Below are positions 9,657-20,050 of a DNA stretch of 64,000 nt, in pieces. Origin of the DNA: Phellopilus nigrolimitatus (Eukaryota > Basidiomycota > Agaricomycetes > Hymenochaetales > Hymenochaetaceae); NCBI GenBank assembly GCA_021029095.1, contig JAJOHG010000097.1, forward strand, positions 41,303 through 105,302, given 5' to 3'. Each line of letters opens with the position of its first letter. Positions within the stretch are counted from its first letter, which is position 1. Below the pieces are notes generated by a model. The model did no database searches, was not told the origin of the DNA, and saw nothing but the letters and a program-made list of their open reading frames with translations. A program made the position numbers and the translations under genes.

Positions 9657-11249
9657 ATGACAGCCACATCTGGATCCACACATGGCCCTTATTTCGTCGA
9701 TACAGACTCACAAGCCCGTGTCCGATTCAAATCTGAATCAGATGCTTTGTTGGCATCCTTATTGTTTGGAGGGCAAGAATGCCCTCAATTCTCTCTGTCC
9801 GTCTTCGACGATTTACTTCGAATACTCCGGGATCCCGCATTCAAAATCGAGGAAATCTCCTTTACGAGTGGCGTAGACGTTCTGTGCCAAATTGCGGACA
9901 GCAGACGGCAGACCGCGCACGAGCGCTCGTGGCCGCAATCGGCTCTGACTGCCACAGTGATCACACCTATTCCATTAACCATCGTGGACCTTATTGTGGA
10001 CACGATTACCGCAGATCTACCCGTAGATGCCAGCAGCTTCCCGGTCCGCCAGAGCTACAGTGATCGTTTCACGTATTCGGCACATGTGAATTTCCTGCAT
10101 AAGAATGTCGAGACCCTCAGGAGCATGTGTCTTGTGCACCGATCGTGGACCAGTTCAGTGCAGCGCGCCATGCGACTAGGTGTGCAAGTTGTTGGGAGTG
10201 TTGGCTTGTACTCTCTATTCCGCAACCCTCTCGTCGGGCCCTGGACGCGGCATATCTGGTTCGACATGCCAAACTTCAAGTTCCACACAAAAGTGGAAGA
10301 CAGACCTGACGAGATGTTTGCTCTCCTTGCCGCGCTGCCGCACGTAGCCCCGAATGTCGAAACCCTTGCAGTCTGGGCGCCCTTCGATGCGAATAAATTT
10401 GGCACACATGTCGTCGATGCCGTTCGCAGCCTAGCTGAATTTCAGAATTTGAAGCAGTTGACCGTCGGAAATAAATGTGGACCGTCTCGGCAGCTGCCCG
10501 ACCTTTGCGAGACTGTTGCACGGATGCCGTCACTTAAACGACTGAAACTCACCGATTGGACGTATCCCAAGACCTCTCGTCATACCATCCCTGACTTCCT
10601 CAGAAAATTGTCACCATGCTCCGAACTCACAGATATCGACTTTGAGGGGAAAGCGGACAAATCGTCTTCGCAATATCTGCGCTGGCTTTTCAAGCCTTGT
10701 AAGGACTATCCATTGAAGATACTCACACTCCGTGGCTACGATCTTGTCAATGAGGAACACGGTACAGAGGATAATTTCTTGCCTTTGGCCATCCGGCCAG
10801 CGCATCCTCACATCAAAACATTGACCATAACCATAGGCACGTGTCTCGCTGACATCGAAGGAATGTACGATATCTTTCCTTTCTGTACGAAATTGCGCTC
10901 CCTGAAGTTGCGCTTTCTCAACCGCAGCAACGTTTCCTTGTTCTTTAGGTCGGAATATTCGCTACTGCTCCCTAGCTCGCTTGAAGAGCTGCACATGACT
11001 CCGAAAATCGAAGACATAGTGCGTAGGTGGGACCTATCGAGTCGCTTGGATACGCGCTTCGTTGAGATTCTCAGCACGCTCCCAAGTTTACGTGCATTTA
11101 CGGTGTCTCAAATTCAGTACCAGTCTCTTTGGGACGGCCCGGAGGGTGCGGACGACGTGGATAATCCCCCCTTGAACCTGCTCAAGACTGAACGCTATTG
11201 CGCAGAGCACGGGATCAACCTCGTCCTTGTTCAACGGCCGCGCCGATAG
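9657..11249 (+). CDS. F-box-like/LRR family protein F3 (reference member)
   Basis: Intact single-exon gene of 530 residues. Layout seen: residues 1-90 form a module conserved in all paralogues (YFVDTDSQARVRFKSESDA, FDDLLRILRDPAFKIEEISF, SGVDVLCQIADSRR) that I do not recognise as a known domain. Residues 103-172 form an F-box-like segment (TPIPLTIVDLIVDTI ... LRSMCLVHRSWTSSVQRAMR). 188-200 is NPLVGPWTRHIWF. From about 220 on, irregular leucine-rich repeats run (LLAALPHVAPNVETL, LPDLCETVARMPSLKRL, RSLKLRFL, SLLLPSSLEELH). F-box/LRR proteins normally bind Skp1 and present substrates to a cullin ligase; here that role is inferred from the fold only. No signal peptide. F6 is a near-identical inverted copy. 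Confidence 0.87.
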   Translation: MTATSGSTHGPYFVDTDSQARVRFKSESDALLASLLFGGQECPQFSLSVFDDLLRILRDPAFKIEEISFTSGVDVLCQIADSRRQTAHERSWPQSALTATVITPIPLTIVDLIVDTITADLPVDASSFPVRQSYSDRFTYSAHVNFLHKNVETLRSMCLVHRSWTSSVQRAMRLGVQVVGSVGLYSLFRNPLVGPWTRHIWFDMPNFKFHTKVEDRPDEMFALLAALPHVAPNVETLAVWAPFDANKFGTHVVDAVRSLAEFQNLKQLTVGNKCGPSRQLPDLCETVARMPSLKRLKLTDWTYPKTSRHTIPDFLRKLSPCSELTDIDFEGKADKSSSQYLRWLFKPCKDYPLKILTLRGYDLVNEEHGTEDNFLPLAIRPAHPHIKTLTITIGTCLADIEGMYDIFPFCTKLRSLKLRFLNRSNVSLFFRSEYSLLLPSSLEELHMTPKIEDIVRRWDLSSRLDTRFVEILSTLPSLRAFTVSQIQYQSLWDGPEGADDVDNPPLNLLKTERYCAEHGINLVLVQRPRR

Positions 11250-11789
11250 AGGACGTGTCCTAGGGATAAAGAAGTGGAGAGTGCTGGGTTATCATTTTTT
11301 GCCGTAGAGATGACATTCCTGGACAGTGTCGGGTTTTCGGCTTTGCTCTTATTGATATTGCCAGTGAAGAAGGATTTGGGAACAAGACTGGAGCGTTTGA
11401 CGAACCTTCCTCAGTACTAAGGTTCCTTGCTGGGAATCGGCTACGCTCGCTTTACCAAACGCGACTGGTCCATAAATTCCATGACGAGTACATGGTCATA
11501 CATACAGTCTAACCCAGCTAAATATATACACCCAATGATTGTCCTGAGATTAGTCCTATCCGTTGAGAGAGATGTCCTGTCTTTGCGTCAAATCCCTGTG
11601 CGTCAAAGCCGTAATTGATCGTCAAAATTTTAAGGAAAAGGGCGAAACAGCAAAATGTACATGCGGGGTATACACACGAGCCATGCCTTGGGTGAGTACA
11701 CAGGAGAAACAAATGCAAACAGTTTTGCCATAAATTCAGTCCTTGCGTTGTTGCGGAGGTACGGTAGGTGGAGCTTGAGAAAGTCATAC
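11250..11789. other. F3 3' flank
   Basis: No gene seen. It is near-identical in reverse orientation to 31124-31663 downstream of F6, which proves that the inverted duplication covers the 3' flank as well as the gene. Confidence 0.7.
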
Positions 11790-13016
11790 GTAAAGTAGGC
11801 GACATTCTATCTCGACCACCTGCGTGACACCTTTCTTCCTTACTTTATTCCTCACTCAACATCCCACAAAGGCTCATTCTAACAGCTACATCATGAAGAT
11901 ATCATGTCTATGTACTGAATGATGCAGGGATTTTCAGGAAAAGAAAAGTTCTCATGAAGAAATAAGCCCGAAAAAAAAATTGATTTATCTGTACTCCAAA
12001 CATCGTTTCTGCACGTTTGAGCATGGGTTGGAAAAAAATCTGCCAGAATTTGGTCGTGTTACCGTGACGCTAAATTGATTTATTTGGATGCTATTACAGC
12101 TAATTGAGAAATCGTAGGCGGATTGCATTTTTTCTCTACAGTAGGTTGCTTAGAAACGCAATATAGTTTTATTACTCCGAGACCGGTAGCACTTCCCAGC
12201 TTGGACTGCGAGCCGGCCCATGATCTGTGACACTTGTGTGACACATTTCGGTGTCGGTGTTGCGCTGCCTCAGTGTCCTCCTGCATCGTCATGGGACGCT
12301 ACCATTTCATCCACCTAGAGATGTGTTTCGATATCTCACAAAACTATATTATTGCTCTCTTTTATATGTAGAATATATATCCCATCTCCAGGAAGACAGT
12401 GAATAGTGAATAAACCAAATCAATGCTGACTTTATCTCTGTGCAATTGTGCAACCAATATTGAGAGGTCGGCGAGTTGGCGACGAGACCGACATGCATCA
12501 CACACAAGTCACGCATAGGCCGGCTCTCTATCTAAATCAGGAAGTAATGCCAGATTTAGAGTAATAAACTATATTGCGTTTCTAAGCAACCTACTGTAGA
12601 GAAAAAATGCAATCCGCCTACGATTTCTCAATTAGCTGTAATTATGTAATATAATCAGCCACTTGCGTTTATTTGGTAATTTCAACAGAATTCACAAAGC
12701 AACGTTATCGGGCTACACCACAAATATCCTCACTAGCTATTATGGAAAAGAATATGAGTTGTTCCTACCTCAATCATGGAAGAAATTGCCAACACAAATG
12801 TCTAGCTTAGCCTTTATTTTCTCTTTTATACTACCGTATAGTACTGCTACAACATGTATGACTGCAAAACACAGTAAAATCTGTCTTCGAAAAGGTGTTT
12901 TCGTCTGATTTGATTGATTTCTATGTTTCCCAAAAAAAAAATCCGCCCAAGCCGAAGATTTGGCCGCGTGACCGTGACATGTCACGGTGGTCGAGATAGA
13001 ATGTCGCCTACCTTAC
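11790..13016. mobile_element. Non-autonomous DNA transposon with 31-bp TIRs, interrupted by a MITE
   Basis: The termini are inverted repeats of about 31 bp starting GTAAAGTAGGCGACATTCTA (left) and GTAAGGTAGGCGACATTCTA (right, read inward). Without the inner MITE it is about 683 bp, and the other copy at 30443-31123 is 681 bp. It carries no transposase-like ORF. The unoccupied site at about 9042 shows the insertion point between CATAC and ATGC. A short repeat (TAC) could be a target duplication but overlaps the terminal sequence, so the superfamily is left open. Confidence 0.8.
12097..12638. mobile_element. 542-bp Tc1/mariner-type MITE with about 80-bp TIRs
   Basis: Begins CAGCTAATTGAGAAATCGTA and ends with its reverse complement. 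The inverted repeats run about 80 bp (12097-12176 and 12559-12638) with one indel. It is flanked by TA on both sides (12095-12096, 12639-12640), while the otherwise matching copy at about 30818-30825 has a single TA at that point, i.e. the empty site. TA duplication and a CAG terminus are typical of Tc1/mariner/pogo elements. There is no transposase inside, so it is non-autonomous. Confidence 0.9.
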
Positions 13017-13026
13017 ATGCAAACGC

Positions 13027-13298
13027 GCAGAACGAGTTTTTGAGCTAAATTCTCCTCCGTTCTGCACGATATAAGCTGGTATGTGCTCGGATGATATGGG
13101 GCTGGGAGGTTTACTTTGTCGATTTTCTAATTTCACCCTCAAAGTACCAGAATAACGGCCTTACATTGCTGTACCGATACGTTGAGGACGAAAATAAAAA
13201 ATCGACAAAGTAGACCTCCCATCCCCATATCACCCGAGAGTTTACCAGCTTAAATCGAGCAAAACGGGTGAGAATTGAGCTCAAAACCTCGTTCTGCA
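13027..13298. mobile_element. Foldback element, copy 2
   Basis: Same inverted-repeat element as at 9048-9318, immediately right of the larger transposon and 5' of F4. The arms run from GCAGAACGAG to CTCGTTCTGC. Confidence 0.65.
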
Positions 13299-13625
13299 CC
13301 TTTTCTTTCATTCATGAGCCGCAAAAAGTCCGTTTCTGGTAGACATGTAAGCAGCTACAAATGCACACTCTTTTGGTTCGAGGCCCGTATAAAAACTCAC
13401 GGCCGGAAAAGGACAGCGAAATAATTTTTCATACGAGACAACCGAATAACCGTCTCTAAGTTAGATGGGACGATCCAGAAAAGCTGGTTACATTGCATGG
13501 AACATTTTTTCAACTTCGTTCAGAAAACCGCGCAGAAAGGAGTTACATAATGGTGTATAACAGATGAATACAAACAAAAGGACAAACAACAACAACGCGC
13601 CCGCGTAGAGGTTGATCATACAGCT

Positions 13626-15125
13626 ATGACAACCACATCTGGATCCACACATGGCCCATATTTCGTCGATACAGACTCACAAGCGCGAGTCCGATTCAAA
13701 TCTGATTCCGATGCTTTGTTGGCATCCTTATTGTTTGGAGGGCAAAAACGACCTCAATTCTCTCTGTCCGCCTTCGACGATTTACTTCGAACACTCCGGG
13801 ATCCTACATTCAAAATCGAGGAGATCTCCTTTACGAGCGGCGTAGACGTTCTGTGCCAAATTGCGGACAGCAGACGCCAGATTGCGCACGAGCGCTCGTG
13901 GCCGCAATCGGCTCTGACTGCTCCAGCGATCACACCTATTCCATTAATGATCGTGGACCTTGTTGTGGACACGATTACCGCAGATCTACCCGTAGATGCC
14001 AGCAGCTTCCCGGTCCGCCAGTATTACAGTGATCGTTTCACGTATTCGGCACATGTGAATATCCTGCATAAGAATGTCGGGACCCTCAGGAGCATGTGTC
14101 TTGTGCATCGATCGTGGACCAGTTCAGTGCAGCGCGCCATGCGACGAGGAGTGCAAGCTATTGGGAGCTTTGGCTTGTATTCTCTATTCCGCAACCCGCT
14201 CTTTGGCCCCTGGACTCGGCATATCTGCTTCGACATGCCAAACTCCGATTTCTACGCAAAAGTGGAAGACAGACCTGACGAGATGTTTGCTCTCCTCGCT
14301 GCGCTGCCGCACGTAGCCCCGAATGTTGAAACCCTTGCACTCTGGGCACTCTTCGATGCATACGAGTTTGGCCCACATGTTATCGATGCCATTCGCAGCC
14401 TAGCGGATTTTCAGGACTTGGAGCAGTTGACCGTCGGAGATTGGTGTGGACAATCTTGGCAGCTGCCCGACCTTTGCGAGACTGTTGCCCGAATGCCGTC
14501 ACTTAAACGTCTGAAACTCATCGATTGGACGTGCCCCGAGGCCTCTTCATCTACCGTCCCTGACTTCCTCAGCAAACTGTCACCATGCTCCGAACTCACA
14601 GATATCGACTTTGAGGGGAAAGCAGATAAATCGTCTGAGCAATATCTGCGCTGGCTTTTCCAGCCTTGTAAGGACTATGCATTGAAGAATCTCACACTCC
14701 GTGGCTACGATCTTGTCAATACGGAACACGGTACAGAGGATAATTTCTTGCCTTTGGTCATCCGGCCGGCGCTTCCTCACCTCAAAACATTGACCATGAT
14801 CATGAGCACGTGTCCCTCTGACGTTTTTCCTTTCTGCACGAAATTGCGCTCCCTGTGGTTGCGCTTCCTCTACCGCGACAACTTTTCCTTGTTCCTTGAG
14901 TCAGAATATTCGCTACTGCTTCCCAACTCGCTTGAAGAGCTGCACATCACTATGGACACCCAAAACTGTACACGTAATTGGGATGGCTGGGATACGCGCT
15001 TCGTTGAGATTCTCAACACGCTCCCCAGTTTGCGTGCGCTTATGGTGGATAATATCCCCTTAAACTGGCCCAAGACCGAACACTATTGCACAGAGCACGG
15101 GATCAACCTCGTCATTCATCTTTAG
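13626..15125 (+). CDS. F-box-like/LRR family protein F4
   Basis: Intact single-exon gene of 499 residues. The N-terminal half is F3-like (RVRFKSDSDALLASLLFGG) and the F-box-like segment reads LRSMCLVHRSWTSSVQRAMR. It differs from F3 by a small in-frame deletion before VFPFCTKLRSLWLRF and by a shorter C-terminus (MVDNIPLNWPKTEHYC...LVIHL). Those two features make F7 its closest partner at the 3' end. It is convergent with the transcription factor gene 660 bp downstream, the same arrangement as F7 with TF pseudogene 2. Start chosen by family context. Confidence 0.85.
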   Translation: MTTTSGSTHGPYFVDTDSQARVRFKSDSDALLASLLFGGQKRPQFSLSAFDDLLRTLRDPTFKIEEISFTSGVDVLCQIADSRRQIAHERSWPQSALTAPAITPIPLMIVDLVVDTITADLPVDASSFPVRQYYSDRFTYSAHVNILHKNVGTLRSMCLVHRSWTSSVQRAMRRGVQAIGSFGLYSLFRNPLFGPWTRHICFDMPNSDFYAKVEDRPDEMFALLAALPHVAPNVETLALWALFDAYEFGPHVIDAIRSLADFQDLEQLTVGDWCGQSWQLPDLCETVARMPSLKRLKLIDWTCPEASSSTVPDFLSKLSPCSELTDIDFEGKADKSSEQYLRWLFQPCKDYALKNLTLRGYDLVNTEHGTEDNFLPLVIRPALPHLKTLTMIMSTCPSDVFPFCTKLRSLWLRFLYRDNFSLFLESEYSLLLPNSLEELHITMDTQNCTRNWDGWDTRFVEILNTLPSLRALMVDNIPLNWPKTEHYCTEHGINLVIHL

Positions 15126-15787
15126 CGGTCCGCGCCTAGGATCCGAATTACCCCCGTGTGCTGTGTGCTAGATGGAGTGCAGGATTATGACGCATATGTT
15201 TTTTGTGCTCTGGAGACGATACGTATCCCCCCCGCGTGTGCTGAGGAAACGGAGAGTGTGCATGATTGTGATATTTTTGCTCTAGAGACAATATGTGCGG
15301 GCAGCGTACGTCTTCGCGAGTTGCTCTCATTATTGAGGGAGGGATCTGGAGGGAATGGCAGGAACGGTCTCGTGTCCAGAATCGGGATTTGATGTGCGCG
15401 CGCGCGCGCGTGTGCGTGTGTTTTGTTTTTCGTACGGCCGTTCGGGGTCTGCGCAAACGGAGCTACTTCCTTGGTCGGGCTTCCTGCATGTAACTCCATA
15501 CGGTGGGCACACACGACGACAATGCGTACTTTGGCGTAAGGGCGCAGTAACGAAACAGGGAGTTGTTTTTTTTTGCGTTCGACAAAGCCTATCTATGTAC
15601 ACATCCCTGCACACGCGGATCTACTACAGCGCCCCGCAGCCCCCCTCCCCTCCCTTCAGATAGGTAGGCAAGAATTAATAACATACCCATCTCCGTCCGA
15701 CAAAAAAAGGGGCAAAAGGCAAAAAGCAAAAAAAGACGAACAAAGAACAAAAAAAGGAATTAAAAAAAGAAAAAAAGAAACGCCTTC
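15126..15787. other. F4-TF convergent 3' region
   Basis: No gene seen. 15126-15290 matches 35560-35680 in reverse (F7 side), and 15540-15720 matches the TF pseudogene 3' flanks at 4990-5170 and 35130-35290. A (CG/TG)n run lies at about 15398-15420 and an A/G-rich run at 15700-15780, probably the TF 3' UTR. Confidence 0.6.
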
Positions 15788-18700
15788 TCACGCGCTCATA
15801 AGCCCCGACGCCTCCGTGCGCTGCATCACGTCCAAGAAGCGCGCCCACTCGCCCTGCCCAAAGCCCACCGACGCGCCCCACATCGCGACGTCCTCCCCGC
15901 CCCCGGTGCCCCCGCCGCCCGCCACCGCCGACGGCGGCGGCGTCGGCAGGCCCGGCGTCACGCCGCCGCCCGCGAACCCCGCGCCTCCACCGCCGAAGTA
16001 GTCCATCCCCGCGCTCGGGGATACGAGCCCGCTGAGCTGCTGCTGCTGCTGCGGCGGCGGTGCGCGCGAGTACGGCGGCGCGGGCGCGAGCGCGAGCTGC
16101 TGGTGCTGGTGCTGGTGCTGCTGCATATGCGGGTCCGCCGGGAACGCGCTGCGCAGCGTGCCCGGCGAGCCCGCGCTCCCCGCGCTGCTGCGCGGCGACG
16201 CGTGCTGCGAGCGCGTGCCCGTGCTCGAGTCGTGGTACGGGAACGCGAGGCTCTTCACGAGCGCAATCACCTGCGCCCTCCGCGCCTCGCCGCCGCCTCC
16301 GCCTCCGCCCTCCCCTCCATACTCAAATCCAGAACCGGGCCCGGACCCGGAGTCGAGGTCCGCGGGGTCGTACAGCGGCGCGAGCGCCGCGAGCATGTCG
16401 CCCGCCTTGTCCGCGATGGGCACGCCGCGCGCGCGCGCGAGGAGCGCGCGCACGCGGCGCACGTTCGCGCGGAAGAGGCCCGCGCCCGGCTGCGCGGGGT
16501 CCGCCGCGAGCTGCAGCGCGAAGAACATCGCCGCGGAGAAGCAGTGGAACGGGCCCCAGTGCGTGTGCGAGCCGACCCAGCCGCCGGCCGCGCCGCCGTC
16601 GGGCGAGAGGGAGGAGGGGGAGGAGGCGGGCGTGGCTTGCGCGACGAGCTGGATGAGCCGGTCTGCGGCGCTTGCGGCGGTGTCGAGCGCTTGTGCGGTG
16701 CGCGCGTGGTGCTCGTGGTTCTGCGCCTGTGCGTGCGCGGGTGGCGCCGTGCCGCCGCCCTTGCCTCCGGAGGCGGCGGGGTGCCCCTTTTTGTGCGGCA
16801 CGGGCGCGGGCGCCGGCGGCGGCGTGGGCGCGGGCGCGGTGGCGTACGGCCGGTGGAGCGTGAAGCGGATGTGGTAGAAGGACGTGCGGACGAGCACGCT
16901 GAGCACGCCGAGGCGCATGTCGGCGGGGATGGGGCTCGCGAGCGCGCGCGCGAGGCGGTACTCGTCCACTGGGCGGGCCCACAATATATTAGTATTGAAT
17001 TCGCAGAGAGAGAGAAGGGAGGGGGGCGTCGCGCACGCACGGTCGAGCTCCGGGGGGAGGTCCTCCATCCACGCGACGAGCGCCTTGTCGAGCGCGAGCA
17101 CGCGCGCGTAGGGCACGGGCCGGATGGAGACGGCGTCGTCGACGATGTCGCCGAGGATGTCCGCGAGGCGGAACATGGTGATGTTCGGGAGGAACATGCG
17201 GGGGTCCCCGCCGTCGCCGGCGCCGGCGTCGCCGAGCGCGGCGGGCATGCGCGTGTCGAAGTGGTGCGCGGCGACGGAGAGCGGGCGGCCGAAGAGGAAG
17301 CACTGCCAGCGCTCGAGGAGGATGACGTGCCACCAGGCCCAGCGGCGGCGGTCCGCGAGGGCGCGGGGCATGCGCCACTTGTCGGGGTCGCGGTGGAGGC
17401 CGAGCGCGGTGCCGATGCTGACGAGCTCGCCGCGCAGCGCCCAGATCTCCTCGCTCTCGTCCTTGGAGAGCGTGAGGTAGTGCGTGCGCAGGAGGAGCAG
17501 CTCGACGAGCTCGAGCGAGAGCGTGCGGCTCTCGGCGCGGTAGCGCGCGAGCGCGGCGCACGCGACGCCGTAGAAGCGCTCGCCGACCGCCGCGCGCGCG
17601 TCGGGGTCCGCGCCGGCGCCGCCCAGGCCGGCGGCGGCGCTTCCCGGCGGCGCGAGCGCGGCGAGCAGCGCGTGGCGCGCGGGGAGGTAGCGCACGGCGA
17701 CGGCCATGACGGCGGCGAGGGTGGCGAGGACGAGGCGGTCGGCGGAGGCGCAGGCCTTGAAGCGCGCCCAGGCGGCGGCGAAGGCGGGCGGGTGCACGTG
17801 GCGGTACATCCAGTTGCAGAAGGAGAGGTAGTAGTCGACGAGCCCGTCGATGACGTGGATCGCGGGGAGCGCGGCGAGCAGGTCGTCGTCGAACCCGCGC
17901 GAGACGTCTGTCGGCCCGCTGCCCCCGGCGCCCCCGGCGCCGTTGCCGTTGCCGCCGCTGTCGGTGGTGTCGGACGCGAAGTCGGAGTCGGCGCCGCCGC
18001 CGGAGCCGGACGCGTCGTGCTCGTGCTCGTGCTCGGCGCTGCCCTCGCGCGCGCCGGCGCCGCTGCCGGCTTTGAGGGAGAAGAGCAGCGTCGCGGTGGA
18101 GGTGGGGCCGGCGTAGAAGCCGCCGCGGCCCTTCTCTGCGAGGACGCCGGGGAGGTCGGCGTCGTGCTGCTCGAGCTTGAGCGCCGCACTACCGCCGCTG
18201 CCGTCGCGCACGAGGGGCGTGCGCGCCGACGCCGCCGCCGAGCCCGGCGCGTGCGGGTCGGAGGAGCGGGAGCCGCGGATGACGTAGGCCTCGAGGGTGG
18301 CGAGCGACTGGCGCATGCGCGCGATCTCGTTGTGCGGGTCGATGCCGTTCCGCCTGTGTGTTCATAGAATATATTTAATATTAATGTTAATATTGATGAT
18401 GGGGTTAGTGGACGGAGTGCGGAGGGACGGACCGGTGGCTGCTTTCGTCCTTGCCGTCGCTGTAGCACTGTGATGCGGTACCTGGGCAGAACACGGGCCG
18501 TCAGTCAGGTCTGCGCTGCGCGGGGGACGGGGCCAGCGGGGGGAAAGAGAGAAAGATGGCACACCTCTAAGCACGCAGGAGGAGCAGGGACGCGCTCTGG
18601 CCGTCGGTCAGAACGTGTGTAATGGGAGGCGGATAGCGAGAAAGGGACGCACTTGTCGCATTTCAGCTTGCTGGTGCGGCAGGGCGCGCAGTTGATGGCC

Positions 18701-18888
18701 TTGCGGGCGCGCTTTGTGGGCGGGCGGTGTGTGCTGCTACCGCTCGGGGCATCGGACTCGTCGACGTGCTCGGGGGACGGGTGCTTGTTAGTAGCAGCAC
18801 CAGAACCGGAAGCAGAAGCAGAACCGGAAGCGGAAGCAGAGGCTGCAGCGACGGGGGCAGGCTGGACGGGGACGGGGGAGGGATGCAT
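15788..18888 (-). CDS. Zn2Cys6 (Zn cluster) fungal transcription factor
   Basis: Nuclear DNA-binding activator or repressor of the Gal4 class. The exons I read are 18888-18653, 18596-18565, 18481-18433 and 18353-15788. Splicing them yields a full cluster: CAPCRTSKLKCDKARPC, then CVLRGTASQCYSDGK, i.e. C-x2-C-x6-C-x5-C-x2-C-x8-C. The sum is 960 residues. Near 16977-17052 an in-frame, stop-free stretch with a GTGCGT donor and CCCAG acceptor is probably a further intron (25 codons); the pseudogene copies diverge there. The middle region has the fungal-specific TF domain (RTHYLTLSKDESEEIWALRG, RRRWAWWHVILLERWQCFLF). A dimerisation-type heptad follows the cluster (EIARMRQSLATLEAYV). Low-complexity Gly/Ser/Asp and Gln/His tracts flank it. 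The start at 18888 was chosen as the first Met before the Pro/Ala/Ser-rich leader; an in-frame Met at 19062 is possible. Regulon unknown. Confidence 0.88.
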
Positions 18889-20050
18889 GGGCAAGGACAA
18901 AGGACCGTTCTGTTCTTTTTTTTTTGGAAGGGAAGCTGCGCAGGTTAAAGTACGCGACTCGTTGGATCGGGAGGGCGGACTGGCAACGCGTTCTGGCCGG
19001 GAGCATTTTATGTCGTTCTGTTCCTTTCTGAGGATTCTCGCGCAAGGGTCTTGTTTATCCACGGCTTCCGCGGGGGCTGTGTCTGGGGGACATGCGACAT
19101 GATGGCCGTTTCCGTTTCCGAGGATGGGTTAGATGCAGACATAGTCACAGAGGCAGACACAAAGGCTGAGGCAGGGACAGAGGCAGAGGCTGACGCGCTT
19201 CGCAGTCTCGCCGTGTCCAGATGAAATTACTCTCGTCGAGATGGGTGGAGCACGCGCCCGGTCCGTTCCCCCGCGACTTGCTCTTGACCAGGGCACGTCC
19301 CGGAAACTCCGAGGAGGACGGCTTCTGTGTGATGATGATCGTACCATGGCTCGTAGCAGCACGTCGCGACACAAAGGCTATTTGCCTCGACGATCTAGAC
19401 CCTCTGATGTCATCTGACACGTCAGAACTCTATTTTTTTATTGCCTTTTATTTGCACTTTACTTAACTTTATTTTTATTATTTTTATATTCTATTTGACT
19501 TGCCTTTCTGTGGCTTGTGATCTTTGCCTATCTGCCATATCATATCGGAAACTCTATCGCGGAACTTACTCTGCCACCGTCTCTTCAGGATTCTGCTCAA
19601 CTATGTGTCTGACTTGCCGTCGACTTCACCGATCTGCAGCCTCACCAGCTCATAACATCTGCATCCGCAGACTCCACTTCACCTCCGCTCTCAAATCGAA
19701 GCAGTTTCTTCGCCTTCGTGGCGCGGGAACCTCACTTTAAGCTTTCACCGCGTCCAATTCGAAAAAACCCAGGTCCAAACCAAAACCAAAAAACCCTTGG
19801 TACAGAGTCTAACATTATCAACGAGACAAATCCTGCGACGCACCCGAGTGCAATAACGTACGTACGAATACAACCACAGGCCCTGCCCCGCATCTATTCC
19901 GAGCGCATTCCGCACCATCAGCCAAATCCGCTGCGAAAATCGTAAATCGAGGGTACTGCCAATCCACCCGGCGAAAGCGCGCGCGCTAATGGCAAGTCCA
20001 CCCCCTCCGGTTCCTCCCTAACCGCCCGTCCTCGGGAACTCCCCCTCGTA
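18889..20050. other. TF upstream region, no gene recognised
   Basis: Contains the frame open upstream of the TF start (to 19062), an AT-rich stretch at 19425-19500 and otherwise unremarkable sequence. Short open frames here have no recognisable content. It probably holds the TF promoter and leader. Confidence 0.45.

Noticed and set aside
13370..13400. GGTTCGAGGCCCG, tRNA B-box-like sequence
   Set aside because: It is part of the recurrent F-family 5' flank; no A box or cloverleaf could be drawn around it.
16103..18468. Very long open frames (over 700 codons) on both strands across the transcription factor
   Set aside because: They are shadows caused by high GC and strong third-position bias; compositions are Arg/Ala/Ser-only, while the minus-strand frame at 15788-18316 carries the domain motifs.
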